Assembly (NCBI GenBank): GCA_963070105.1
Contig: OY718803.1
Span: 2,207,507-2,271,506, forward strand
DNA from: Litomosoides sigmodontis
Taxonomy: Eukaryota > Nematoda > Chromadorea > Rhabditida > Onchocercidae
Length of the DNA: 64,000 nucleotides
Direction: 5' to 3'
Shown: positions 1 to 12,988 of the stretch, one piece after another
Numbering within the stretch: the first letter of the stretch is position 1
Layout of the letters: every line of letters begins with the position of its first letter
Notes under the pieces: generated by a model
The model's input: only the letters and a program-made list of their open reading frames with translations
Database searches by the model: none
What the model was told of the DNA's origin: nothing
Position numbers and translations under genes: made by a program

Positions 1-1438
1 GAACATAATTCTAGTGCTTTTATGCAAAGGCTAATGTTTGAATGTTCCAGTCAGTCTTTGTGAAATTTTTGTTTGCTTGCCGTAGGTTAACCTAACGCAT
101 GTACCGTGTCCGCTGTTTCTTCTTTGATTGAGAAAAAGTTTCAGATATATTTTTCATCCATTGTTCGCTATTTTCAATGCGGATCTGTGCATGTATGTTT
201 ATATATATGCATGTGTACGTGCGCGTGTGCGTTCTTATGCATTTCTTATCTTGATAGTCGGAATTAGATATGGTTTGTGTATTTGTTATCTTTGTCAAGT
301 TCTCGCAGTGCTACTATTTTTGCTATTTTCTTTCACTCTTGTCACATCTCTCCTCTTAATGTTAATCATTTTAGGAGAGCTTTGTTGTATGTGATGTTAT
401 TTGTATGATGTTCCTGAGTTTGGTGGAAAGTAAATTTGACTAAGATATTTTTCTGATATTCGCTATTTATATTTACAAAGTTGTACCGGAGATTAATTTC
501 TCTTTTTGTATGTGATAGAAAAGCGGTAATTTCGGAACAAGCAAGCATATTACGACATATTACGACGGATTTCTGGTTGTTTTTTTTTTCTGAATCCTCT
601 GAAATAAACAAGTAATCAAATAATTTAGCTTGTTCTTTCGTATATTTTTGGATAAAATTATGAAATCAAATAAATGGCCGTCACTTTTCGTGATTGCGCT
701 AATTGGTTCATTGCTTTGCTACAAATAAAATATTTGTTTTGGTTTCATGAAATGTTTGTTTCACTTTAGTTGCCAGTTTTAATTTGATTTTTATTTTGAT
801 TACCATATGAAATAAAGATGGCATTGAGCGAGTACTTGAGCTTTTGATTTTTCTTGACGAAGTCGTTACGATCGACATTATTTAAACATATTTGTCCACA
901 TCTTTCATGAATCTGTTTTTTTCTCTGGCTTTCTTTATGTAGCATTTAAGCAAAAATTTTCGATCGTAATTGATAGATACTATGTTCTTTTAGCAGGTTT
1001 GATAATGTATTGAGTTGCTTTCGTGCAATGTCAGAAATCGAAATATCGGCGTTATGTCATAGGATCCTTGCTGGAATGAAGTGTTTTTAAGTGGAATGCT
1101 ATTTTTACATTAAAATTTTGTTCTGTATCTTTGCATAAAAAGAAGTTTCGCCTAGAATGTTAAATTCCATTTCACATTTTCGCGGATTTATGCCACGGAA
1201 TTCTGTGGTGCCGGAAGCTATGGTTGATTATTTGATGTTATACCCATGTTGCCTAGAACGTGTTAACATTTCATTTTTTATAATTTCAATTAAAGGCTAG
1301 GACTTTGAGAAAGTGTAGTATTTTTGATTGAATATATGTAGGATTATATCGAAGCTAACGTATTATCACTTATCACTGTAACCATCAATTTGCAGGTTTC
1401 ATATTGTATATACGAATTTGCAATGAAATTATGACGTA
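1..1438. other. 5' flank of the BRWD/PHIP gene, no supported gene
   Basis: AT-rich DNA. The short open frames here (for example 128-394 on the plus strand, hydrophobic and of odd composition) show no domain or matching splice structure, so I call no gene. A TTTGCAG acceptor-like site at about 1389-1395 lies 43 bases before the BRWD start codon with no upstream coding exon in sight. It is therefore a candidate spliced-leader trans-splice site; this is inference. Confidence 0.6.
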
Positions 1439-4400
1439 ATGTCAACATTTGATACCGTAACACATAATGGTAAGATAATACTGTAAAATTTTCATGAAAG
1501 TCTAAAGCATTCACGGATCTTCGGATCAGTAGTATTAATATGCCATTAGTACGACACGAAATGTTGGAGCATTTTCATGTGTGGGTGGTAATGTGGTAAT
1601 TTTAGTGATAGCGAAGCTTGAGAGCTTGCATACATTTTTGATGTTTTTATTTTCTCCCGTTGCTCAAATTATAATACTTGTTGATAAAATTTATCAAAAT
1701 TCTAAAAAAGAATAATGTAAAAGGCTGATTATACAATAAGGGTTTCATTTTGTACTGTGACCGTTTTTTTACGGAATGTTTATAAAATTTCGAATTTTTA
1801 TAAACATTTCAGAACTGCTTGTGGCAATTCAGCGGTATCTCTCTCAGGGTCCGTGTCAAGAAGCTGCTAAAATACTGAAGCATGAAATAGAAAAAAAACA
1901 GGTTTTTATTATTAGTAGTTCTTAAAAGATCCTGTCATTTAATAGAGTATGAATCTTTCCAACAACATTATATTGAACTCAGAAATTACATAAACAGAAA
2001 TCCTATTGCAAACTACTTATCATCTTTTAACCATTGGAATATGTTTCGCCATCATCGACAGCGAATAAGAAGCTACTGTTTGCTGCTCCATTGTTTTAGA
2101 GATCGGAGTACTTTTTTAATGCAGAGAAAAAAATTCTTATGTGGAGTTTCTTTTTTCTTCAAGCGGTTGTATTCATTTACTTGATGCCAGTTACTTTTCA
2201 GCTGTTGCCTGTAAGATATGATTATAAAGGCCAAGCTCATCAGCGTTCCTTCGACGATTTTGTACGTTTGTTGTCCAGTTTTTTATTTGTTTGCTCTTTA
2301 AATATTGCTTTGAATAATTTGAACTATTCAATAGAAGTAGTAACGGCAGGAACAGGACGACATATTGTGGTAGGTCACAAAAATTAGTTTAAATTATATA
2401 AAAAGATATAGTCTAAATTTTACGCTTTTTTTGGAGCTTACAATTTTTTTATCAATTTCTTTTCTATCATTAATTGTTTTTTTTTCAAGGAAAGATCTGT
2501 TATGCAATCAGATGTTTCTCTGGTTTCTTTAATCGAACGCCTCGGTTCTTTAATCACGATCGCAGTTCCAATTCCTTTACGAAATCTACCTCTCAGAATA
2601 TATATGAATAAACCCTATGCTTTAGATCGAAAACCAGGTTTTCTTTTATTTTTTTATCATGTTATTATTATAGCCTAATTTAGCAATTCTACTGACGGGT
2701 TAGCTTTAAGGAGTCCTTTAATTGCTATGTGCTAGTTGGTTTGTTTTCTTTTAATGAAATATTTTATATATTTATATATTCTGTTATATTTTAGGGGATT
2801 TAATAAAGACGCCATCATTACGGGTTGCCTTAGGACGTTCGAATATCAGTGTGCTAAGAAAGCTGAATCCAGTACGATCACGGATGGCACGCGAATTGGG
2901 TAGGCTAATAACACCAAAATATCTTTTGCATAAGGTAATAATTTGTAAGCTTTTGCGTTTTGTTTGAAATTTTCTTACACAACCCAAACATTACATATGT
3001 GCTAATTTATTGTTATATTTTTTTAACATGGAAGCTACACAGTTTCTTTTTTTATTATATATATGGGTATAGTTTACTCATTATTTCTTTCATCAAGAAT
3101 ACAGTTTGAAGTGAAGAGCACGATTTCATAGGAGAAAGCAAACATAGGGAAAAATTTTTGACGTCCTGTACACCTGGTTGCACAGCATTTTTTAAAACTG
3201 TAGTGTAAAACGTGATATGAGGGAATTTTCGGAATTCATTTTTTCAAGTACGTAACAACTGTGATGCTAATTATACATTGGGAAATAAGGAAGGTGCAAA
3301 GTCGCTTGAGCTGGTCCAGCAATTACTCTTCTAATGGTTCAGTTGTCTTGAATATTAATGCATATTACAACAATGTATTGAAATTTCAACTTTTTCCTTA
3401 CTAGTTATTTTTTTGCTTACTATTATTCAGAGTGAATTTTGCAATGAAGAATTAAATAATTTCAGAGTTCAATGAATAATTTCGAGTTGCACTATCGTAT
3501 CCTTGGCCATCTTTCATCGGTTTTTTGCGTTGCGTTCGATAAATCGGGCTCGTACGTTATGACGGTAATATTTTGCATATGTATGATTCTTCTTTTTTCA
3601 ATTAATTTATATGAAGTAGCATTAAATTTAAATTTATTTACTGCTTCAACTTTTCATTATTTTAACACATTTTGTAAATTTTTTCGAGACGAGACGTATT
3701 TATGTGAGTGTTGCACGTACTTATAAATATTTTTGTAATTTATAATTTTTTCTGCAATCTAATGATGTTAAACGGATTCTTTCATTTAGCTTATAAGCAG
3801 TTAACAAGAGAAACATGAATCATGTTGTTATTGAATGATTGGCTTGATAAGCGAGCAGTCATCCGCCTCAAGAGAAATTTGTTGTCAATCTATTTTCCCC
3901 TTTTCCAGGGTGCTGATGATAATCTTGTTAAAGTGTGGAATGTACGAACGGGTTTGTTACGTTTCACGCTCCGAGGACATTCAGCGGAAATTTCGGATAT
4001 GTCTGTCTCAGAAGATAATACACTATTAGGTACCGGTTCAGTGGATAAAACAATTAGGTAATTTGTACTTTTTATATTTTTCGCAGTTTCACTTCCTCTT
4101 ACTCTAATTGATTTTAATTGATTTTAATTTTTTGCATTTTCTGCGTTATGCTACCTTATCATTTTTTGTTATCACTGCTATCGTGCGTAGGATTTTTATT
4201 TCTTTGATTCCCGATGATCAATGAATGCGAATCAACAAACTTGGTAATGCACTGAAGTTTTTTTCCCTACCCCACGACGTATTGTGCATTACTGTATAAT
4301 ATTATTCATTGGATTTTTAAAAAATTTCAGAGTTTGGTGCTTGCAAACAGCTGCACCGCTGGCTTTTTACCGCAGTCATTCTGCGATGGTTACATTGATT

Positions 4401-7400
4401 GCTTTCCTCCCATTTGTTGATGGTACTACGCGTTATTTGCTTTCGGCTGGTGGTGATTGTCTTGTGAATTTTTACCGCTACAATTCTTTGGATCGTGAAT
4501 TTGAGTATGTTTGTTAGAACTCATTGATTCTAATAGGGCACGGAAATGTATTAGTTGTATTAGAGATAATTTGCTTGAAAATTTCTAAAATACTAGTGCT
4601 TTTTTCTTTAACTGTGAGATTAAGGATTCCTTCTGCTTTTCAGGGCAACACCAACACGTTTCAATGAACGCACATCATCAGGTGCTCGGATTGTGAGCTC
4701 ATGTCATAGTCCTGGTGGTAGCTTGGTAGTTTTTGGCGATACACATCACAATCTGAGGATTTACAAGATAACTCGCGATAGTATTGTTAAAATTAGCGAT
4801 ATTGAAGCACATACAGTGCGTTATTAATAATTTTTTAATAATTTTTCTGCATTCGAAGTCTTATTTGAATTTAATATGTGCTGGAATTAAACTTTTTTTT
4901 CACGGCAAAGTGAATTTATTTTAAATCAGAGGCATGATTTAATTTTTTGAAGTTCTATCTTTGGCGGTCTCCTTGCAGGATCGAGTTGACAGTTTAGTAT
5001 GGGCGCATAGAGGATTACGGTTTGCAAGTGGTAGTCGAGATGGTGTTGCTAAAATATGGAAATTTGAGTTTAACGATTGGCTTCCACTTGTCTTACATCA
5101 TAAACTTAGGTGAGGTAGCACCGGCAGAATTTTTTCTTAATCATAAAAGGAAAGGTCAGACGATATGAGAGGTGACCTTTTAATATGGTTACCATAATTT
5201 TTTCTTATGCTTTTTCTTAATTTATTCAAGGAAAAGCATGTAATGATGTATTTTTTTCTTGGATTTTTTAAAAATTTTTTTGCTAATTTTGTTATTCGGT
5301 AATAAAAAAAAAGTATTGCAGAGATGAAAAGGCTTCCAATTCGCGTAATGTATATAAAGTAACAATGTTATGTTGGTCGCTGAGGGATGAATTTGTTGTT
5401 ACTGCTGGTTCTGACTTTATTTTACGGGTGTGGTGCTCTGTATCCGGTACAGAATTGCGTCAGATGGTAGGACACAAGGAAGATGCTTACGTGCTGCATT
5501 CACATCCGATATTTGAGGATTATATTCTAAGCGGTGGTCATGATGGCTTCCTGATGGTATGATTTATAAGTTAATGTTTCCTTGAGAAATTTTTGAAGCT
5601 CAGATATCTTGGATTATATATTGCTTATTATCACTGAAAACGATTGCATGGATGATTTTTCAGACATAAGGGGAATTTTGTAGGAATTTCAAGTTTGGAT
5701 TTGTACAGGTTTGGAATGTTTATACGGGTTTTTTGGTGAAACGGCATCAGAACCTCATCGAAGGGTCTGGGTATGGAGCTGTTTTCGATTTTGCAATTTC
5801 ACCCGATGGGACTTTGGTTGGAGCTGTCGATTCACATGGACATCTTTCTATCCTCGGTATCGGAACAAATCAAATGGCTAAGACTACTCCAAAAGAACAA
5901 TTTTTTCATACTGACTACATGTAAGTGCTTTTGGGAAACAACTTTACAACTTTTAGGAAAATAAATTTTTTGTTGTTTTATCGACTAATAAGTACGATAT
6001 CAAATTTTTCCAAATCGAATGAATTAAGGCCACTTATACTGGATGAGAATAATTATTTCGTGGATGAAGAAACGGAAATCACACCTCATCTTATGGGTCC
6101 GTCTAGAATGGTTGATGCAGATGGCATTGATTATGACGATGATATACAGGCAATGGTACCTGGACGTGACCTAATGCTAAGAGTAATATTTTGTGTTTAT
6201 TTACTACTTACTAAATGGATTTTTCTTGTATTGGATGAACGTGTTTACTGAAATACTTCATTTTTTCCTTTCCATCATAACTTTCTGATCGTACTGTTTC
6301 CATTTTAATTTAATTAATCACTGGCAGTAGTTAGTTTTTTCACTCGGGGCAGTGTGCTCAGTTCTCCGATAGAATGCATTAAATATTTGTCGATTATGCA
6401 CTTGTCTCCAGGATGATAGCTTGATTCCACAAAATCCACCATGGTTTTCGCGACAAATGGTTTGCACTTTGCCGAAATCAACAGTTGAGATAAATAATAT
6501 GTATTTAACTGAAATAAGAGAACAAGAAGAAGATATTTTAACGCGTGAAATGAATCGAACTCGGCCACGCGCGATTCCCATCAATGACCGGGTAATTTTT
6601 TTTACTGTACAGTATATTTTGTCATTGCATTTAGATCATAGGAAATTCTAAAGTATTTTTTCATGCCCTTTTTCATTGCAATTTGATAAAATTTTTGTTT
6701 CAGAAAATTAACGTGACAAATACAGTTTCCCGAAGGAGGCGAGCAGGTACCTTTTCAAAATTTTGTTGAGTTGGGTGAAATTATTTGAATAAAATACATA
6801 AGGTAATTATCAATAGAGAGTTGTTCTATGTTAAAAAAACATGTGAAACAATTGGAACTCATGCTACTGTGCTTTCCGATGTGTAATGTCTATGAGAACC
6901 GAAAATTTAAGTTCGTTGGTCAGAATGCTTTCCGCAGCGGCAACGAAGACTTCGAAATCAGCAACTAGTAGATGAGACCGAGATTGATGATGATGCAACA
7001 GAAACATCCACCGCTGACTCATCATTTGTCTCTACTTCTGCAACTGATGACGAAATTTCGAGCGAAGATACCGCGAGTTCTGATGATTCAAGTGACAGTG
7101 ATTACGTCATCAATACAAGGCGAACTGCCGTGAGTTTGTATGCGTTGTAGCCAGCGAAGATCATCTAATCTGACTTAATCCTCTATGAAATGTAATACAG
7201 AGCCATAGGTAGACTTTTTCTAGTTTCACTCTCGATGGCAGATTTGTTGAATCTGGAAGTTTTGATTTTCAAAAGTTCAGTTTTTTGCTATTATTGGTCA
7301 TTTCTCTTTTGCAGAATCAGCGGCGAAGAAGAGTCGAAGTAGAACTTGAAGACAGTGTCGTTACTTCAGACACTGCTTCATCCGTCAGAACTTCAACACG

Positions 7401-10400
7401 ACGACGTCGGCGAATTGTAGTATCAGGCATAGCTCTAATTGAGATTGATGATAATCATTAATTGTTGCATTTTTCCTTTTTTTTCTACTTATGGAGTTCG
7501 TTTCAGATGAAGCAGAGGATGTGCGGTCAGCTGATGATAATTCAAATGATAAAAAGTGTTCGCCAACGTTGGAATTGAATTATATAGATACCGAACCAGG
7601 ACCATCAAACGTCAGATCATCAACATCAACACATAGAGCTTTACGTTCATCGGTTGACAGTATATCGGGTATTTCTACTTCGCAATCACCCTCTGAACAG
7701 GACACATCGCCTGTCCCTACAGATAATTACGACGCTGATGCAGATTTCCCGCGATGGATGCGTCTAACACAACCTCTGCGATTTCCATATATTGCACAAA
7801 TTGGAGACGAGGTGGTTTACTTCAGACAAGGTAGGTTTAGTTCAGCAGTTCATAGGGTGAAGTTTTACGTCTTACATATTTATGGTGGTAATAAAGTGGA
7901 GTTAGTCTAATTTTTTTTCCTAGCCTTGCTAGGTGATCGATGTTTGCTATGTCAAAACATCGGCCCTTTCTATGTTCTTATTAATATATACAAGATACGA
8001 GCAAATTCTTTTTTAGAGTTAATTATTGTTGTAGTTATAAGTCTTTTTTATATTTGACAAGTTGCTGTCTTTTACTTAATATTAGGAGCACGTGTTTGAA
8101 ATCCTTATTGTTAGCATTGACATTGAAAAGAATGAGGTATCAGGATCAAGCTGACGCTCGTGTCCTCGGCTTTGAGCATGATGCGCGATCAGATAGGAGC
8201 GGACAGTTAGGCTCCCGTGTAGATCAATAATTTTATTCAGCAAGATTGAAAAAATCCTTTTAGGACACGAATTTTACTTGCACGCCGTAGAATCGAGAGG
8301 TTTGTATCATGTTACTCATAGGCTCAAACCATTGGCTCAACTAAACGCCGAAGAATTTTGCATCGTTGAAGAGGTTGGTATTTCTTCCTGTTGGATGTTA
8401 ATCTCGCATCACTTCATATCGTGGTGTTCTTTTTTTGTTACCTGTTTTGTTACCTATCTCAAATCGATGATACCGGCTGCTAAAATTTGTTCAATACACT
8501 TTTTGATGGTGTATTAATGTGGTTAACCGTTATAAGGTTATTGGTAGCAAAAATATATGTAATGGTTTGTAATGGTTAGGTATCTAATCATTCGTATTTG
8601 ATTCATTTTTCTGCTGGCGCATCTAAAGCTAGTGTAGAATTTTAGATTAGATACCTGAGAAAACCATATAGACTGACGGCAGTGAAGCTTGCGCAAACAA
8701 ATGCAGTTGGTGTGAGAACTGGACTTATATTCTCAGTGAAGTATCAATTTTTTGTATCTAAATCAACTACATTTGATTATGGGTGGTATATTGGGTTCCA
8801 ATCTTGCGTCGCTTATATAAAAATGAAGAAGGTTTTTTTTTGGTAGAAAGCAAGTAACAGCAGTAAATTAGTTCACTCGAACCAGTAATTAGGAATTTTA
8901 TGACTGAATTTTACGACTTCAATAAGCTTAATTTTGCCATTAATGTAGTCGGCAACTGCAGATTTCATGACATGGAAAACGTGCCGGACTTTATTATTTT
9001 ACGTCATCTTTATGATGAGTCAGTGGCACATCGTTATCAACCCGGTACACGAATTGAAATTATTCTGGATAATCATTGGTGGACTGGTACCATTGACAAG
9101 AAAGAAGTACATGATGAAGAGAAATACCCGAGGTTTGTCCTTTTATAATTCCCAACGACACATTCTTTGGAGGAAGACTTGATGTCATTTATCTTGGCAG
9201 AATAAAACTGGATCTATAAATTCGTCACATAGAATTGTTTCAGGTCCAATTGGTACTGTCTTACAGTCAGGTGGGATACTGGTGAAGACGAAAAGATGAG
9301 CCCATGGGATGTACAACCTCAACAACCAAATCGACGTTCGGGTACGATTTCGGACTTTATTACTTGTTAATGGAAGCGTTGCTAATACGTCCAAGTTATT
9401 GTAATCATTGTAAATTTAAATTGAAATTGGAGCAGAAAACCTTGAATTAATAAAGTCATGAATAAATGAAGTCGTAGTTCAATTTTATGAAGTGAATTAG
9501 AATGTTATCTGATATTAATCGACAGTGACCAAGAAAAATGATCAATATGACCGTCCTTTTATTTATCAGTGTTCTACTGTTTTCAAGTAACTTATTTTAT
9601 AATAACTTGAAGGTATAGCGAGCGAGGAGGATCAGCTACTGTTTTCTCAATATCCAGTAAACGAACGAGAGTGGGTGGGTGCAGTGGAAGGTATTAGTGC
9701 ATGTTCGGAACGCATCATCGACGCTGTGAGAAGTATGGAAGATGATCCCCATATAAAGCCGTTCGCTGCACCTGTCAACTTGATTGAGTATCCGGACTAT
9801 TTATGGGACGTGGATTATCCAATTGATTTGAGCACAATTGTCGAAAGAGTCAAAAATCGGTTTTATAGGTTAGAATGATTTTCTGGCATAAAACATTTAG
9901 TACTCGAATCTTCTCAATTCGAGTCTTTTCTTGGTGATTAACTAACGCAATAATTAATCAGTTTTTTCTTCGAGAGTTCTACAGTATTTTTGTACGAAAT
10001 AGTGGTATATAGGTTAAAAGGTTGCTATGTTGGCACCATGCCATAAAACGACTTTTGTTACGTCGAATGATCGACTGATCGATAAATGTATGTTAAAAAT
10101 TTGCAGACGATTGGCAAGTTTAGAGCAGGATATTCGTTATATTGCAATAAATGCACGCCTTTTTAACCAGCCAAACAGTGAAATTGTTCGAAATTCCAGG
10201 GTCCTGGTAGAAACACTCATACGTTATATGAAGTAACTTTCTTCAGTTGTTCAATGATTTAGTGATTTAAATTGTAGTCCGTAGATTTTTGATCAAGCTT
10301 TATCAAGAAATAATTTTCTTGATTCATTTGTTTGTAAAAATATAGAAATGGAGTTGTGCATATGCATACATAAATACTGAAAAAATTTCAATGCGAGAAG

Positions 10401-12988
10401 TGCAAGTGGAAGTGATTAATGCTCAGAAAGCAAAAAAACAAGTTACCTAGTCTTATTTTTAAAAACGTATACAATATAGAGTCCCCAACAGAAGTATCTT
10501 TTTATCACATTCTTACATTGATTGGTACTGCTATATAGGACATTGTTAAACTCTATCTTTTTCTCCTCCAGCTTTCTTTTCTTCTCTATTTCGTAACAAA
10601 TTTGGTTTTAGTGATGCTCAATATACTGATGCGATGCAGCTGTTTCGTGCTTTGAAAGCTGGACATGATAGTGAATTAAGAGAATACAATAATTTGAAGC
10701 AAAATACCAAAGCTGAAGTTGAAGAAATGAAAGAAGAGCCATGTACCGCTACAAAGAAGACAAAACATCGGTCGCGTACCGGCGCCATGTCACCGAATTC
10801 TTCTGCTGATCTTCCTTCTGAATGGTATGTCGAATGTGTGGATGTGCTACAAGAAGTGATGGCGGAGCGAACTTCGACTCATTTTATTAGTTGTGGTTCA
10901 GAGGTTAGTGTATAATGCTTCATAAAATGTAAAGAACTTGAACCAGTCATAGTGTGAATTGAAGGTCGTGATCCATACGATATGTTTTTGTTGGGCTAAT
11001 TCACTAAGCCACACATGAATTCTCCAATGAAAATATGGGAGATGAGGTAGAAGTGCAGAAAAATATGCAAAATTGATCTGACTAGAGAAGGTATTATGAA
11101 GGCGTAGCAGGTGCCGTGACGCTTCATTCGTTTCCGTTTCAGTTCTAGAAATTTTTAACACCACCAGTAAGAGACATAATATCAGAACTTGTTTTTTTCC
11201 TTATTTATTAAATGAATGAAATTTCGTAGTTCAGTGGCTTGCGGATGTATTTTCGTCGTATGATAATTTGCTAACTGTGAAGGAGAAGGTTATAACACGA
11301 GCATATAGCAATCCCTTGGAAGTTGTTAATGCAGTGAAAACTTTGATGCAAGCATGTCGAAATGCTGTTGACAATAAACGGTCACCGGTAAGAAATTAAG
11401 TTGCTTTCTTCAAAATATTAGTAGTATTGTATTTTTGATTGCTCGCTTTCGTGGTTGTTCCTTGTAGATACTGCAATCATTTTTTCTGTTTTCGCCCTTA
11501 TACTTATTATCATGTTGTGGAATATAGCTGAATGTCAAGTGTAGTCATTATCTATAATTATTAATCCTTATTTTGTAACAAATATTAGTCATTTCAATGG
11601 ACACCATTAGTGGGGAAAACTTCGTCTATTGTTAATATTCTGTTTTCATTTCCGCTAGCGCATGGAACACAAATTTTCTTCACTTACAGCGATTATAGGG
11701 TTTTCACTTACAGTGATTATTTACTGGAATTGCATCAGGATCCTCTATGACAGGTGGTAGTCAAAATTAGGTGATAGGTGTCATGGCTGACAAAATGGCA
11801 GCCGCAGTGTTTCACATGTCTTTGTTCCTTCAGGTTTTTCGCGATAGCTTGGCTTGTGCAGCATCATTTGACAGCAAGATGGCACCCGTTGTGGCAAAAT
11901 GGCAGCGTGTGAGACAGTCAGATGCGCCAGTAATTTCAAATGAGGCTGAAGGTCACCACTTACGAGATCGACCAAAGAATTCACATGTCTACAATACAAG
12001 AAGGTACTTATGCCGCAGAGTTATTTGCAAAATTTTGCTTTATTCTGATTCTATTTCAAGAATTCTAAAATGGTTTTTGGTATCCGTACTTTTAACTTCA
12101 TGAAGGAATGATATGACTTTCAGTTGCCGCGAAAGAATACAATTTAGCGATCTAAAAAAAGGGGCATCGACAAGTACTGCCACACTTGGTCGTTCTGGGC
12201 GGTCTGGGAGAATGCCAGTTGGATATTATCGAAATTTGAACAATGGGATATATATTGGAGAGAACCAAGGTTCTTCAATTTTCGAGCATCCTGCGTGGTC
12301 TAATAATCAAGATTCTGGGCGTACAAGAAATACTATCGAGTGTAATCATGCGAGAAATGTTGGAAGTTATGGAAATAATTATAATGTACAATCAGAAGAT
12401 CAGCCAGGGCCATCTGGACTTCAGAAGAAAAACAACTTGATAAATGTGAGAAGAAGCTCAAGGAAAAGAGAGAAACGTTATAATTTCGGTACAGTAACAG
12501 TAACAGATGAAAGTGATGACGATGCAGTAAAAGACGATGATGTTTTATACGATGAAAGAAGTACAGCTGAAATAGACGATGATCCATTAAGTGATTGCAG
12601 TTGGAATATGCGAATCAATAGTACGAAGAAAAATAAAAATCATCGAAAGAGAACGTGCCGAGGTCAGGAAAATGTGGAAATTAATAAAAAGCGGCGTCGA
12701 CAAACCGCAATGAAAAATGTGGCTGAGGATTCAAATTCAGTATCACATTCCACGGATGTGAAGGATTCAACAATGACAAGAACATATGTGACAAGAAATC
12801 GGCAATTACATTTAAATCATACATCTGCACGATCAAACGGTGACAGTCATGCACGGATTGGATTAAGACGATCCGTTCAGCGAACCGTCAATTATAATGA
12901 GGATGGAGTTAGTAATGGCGATGATGACGACGATGAAGCGTCGAATAGTAGTGCAAAACGTAAAAAGACTCGTAAACATGATAAATGA
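1439..12988 (+). CDS. PHIP/BRWD homolog: BRWD/PHIP family WD40-bromodomain protein
   Basis: Chromatin-reader and CUL4-substrate-receptor type protein, assembled as 28 exons giving about 1658 residues (human PHIP is about 1820). Exons: 1439-1469, 1813-1901, 2202-2261, 2490-2637, 2795-2934, 3466-3564, 3909-4057, 4331-4504, 4644-4815, 4979-5109, 5322-5556, 5709-5920, 6029-6182, 6412-6591, 6704-6746, 6924-7129, 7315-7419, 7518-7830, 8264-8373, 8646-8740, 8962-9132, 9244-9341, 9613-9868, 10107-10232, 10612-10903, 11235-11387, 11834-12003, 12124-12988. All phases agree. Residues 11-24 match the LisH-like RYLSxGPC start of PHIP; about 165-530 are WD40 blades ([32 protein letters not shown]-like); about 866-1038 the crypto-Tudor region ([21 protein letters not shown]); about 1058-1165 bromodomain 1; about 1225-1350 a degenerate bromodomain 2; the tail is basic and acidic and probably disordered. 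The junction of exons 17 and 18 is uncertain by a few codons (acceptor 7506 or 7517). Confidence 0.95.
1775..1808. repeat. 34-nt near-perfect palindrome before BRWD exon 2
   Basis: The sequence reads almost identically on both strands, with a TTCGAA centre and TGTTTATAAAA arms and one mismatched pair. It ends four bases before exon 2, so it covers the polypyrimidine and branch region of that intron. Confidence 0.8.
9613..10232 (+). other. Bromodomain 1 of the BRWD protein
   Basis: Exons 23 and 24 encode an intact-looking bromodomain. The ZA loop reads as [20 protein letters not shown], close to the PHIP BD1 loop. The helix B/BC loop contains [11 protein letters not shown], in which the Asn of LFN sits where the acetyl-lysine-binding Asn is expected. 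One intron (9869-10106) splits the domain after NRFYR, at a conserved position in the alignment. Confidence 0.85.
10820..12003 (+). other. Degenerate second bromodomain of the BRWD protein
   Basis: Exons 25-27 occupy the place of PHIP bromodomain 2. The helix-B half aligns ([15 protein letters not shown] and DNKRSPVFRDS against TVRETL, NYESPMELC and PSKRSRIYSMS). The ZA-loop signature PVDLLEYPDY is unrecognisable ([15 protein letters not shown] instead), and the position of the ligand-binding Asn (Thr in human PHIP BD2) appears to be Val in [10 protein letters not shown] infer a fold remnant without acetyl-lysine binding. Confidence 0.7.

Noticed and set aside
128..394. 88-codon hydrophobic open frame near the left edge
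   Set aside because: Cys/Tyr/Val-rich translation of AT- and GT-rich DNA, no domain, an overlapping frame of equal length on the other strand, and no splice or start context.
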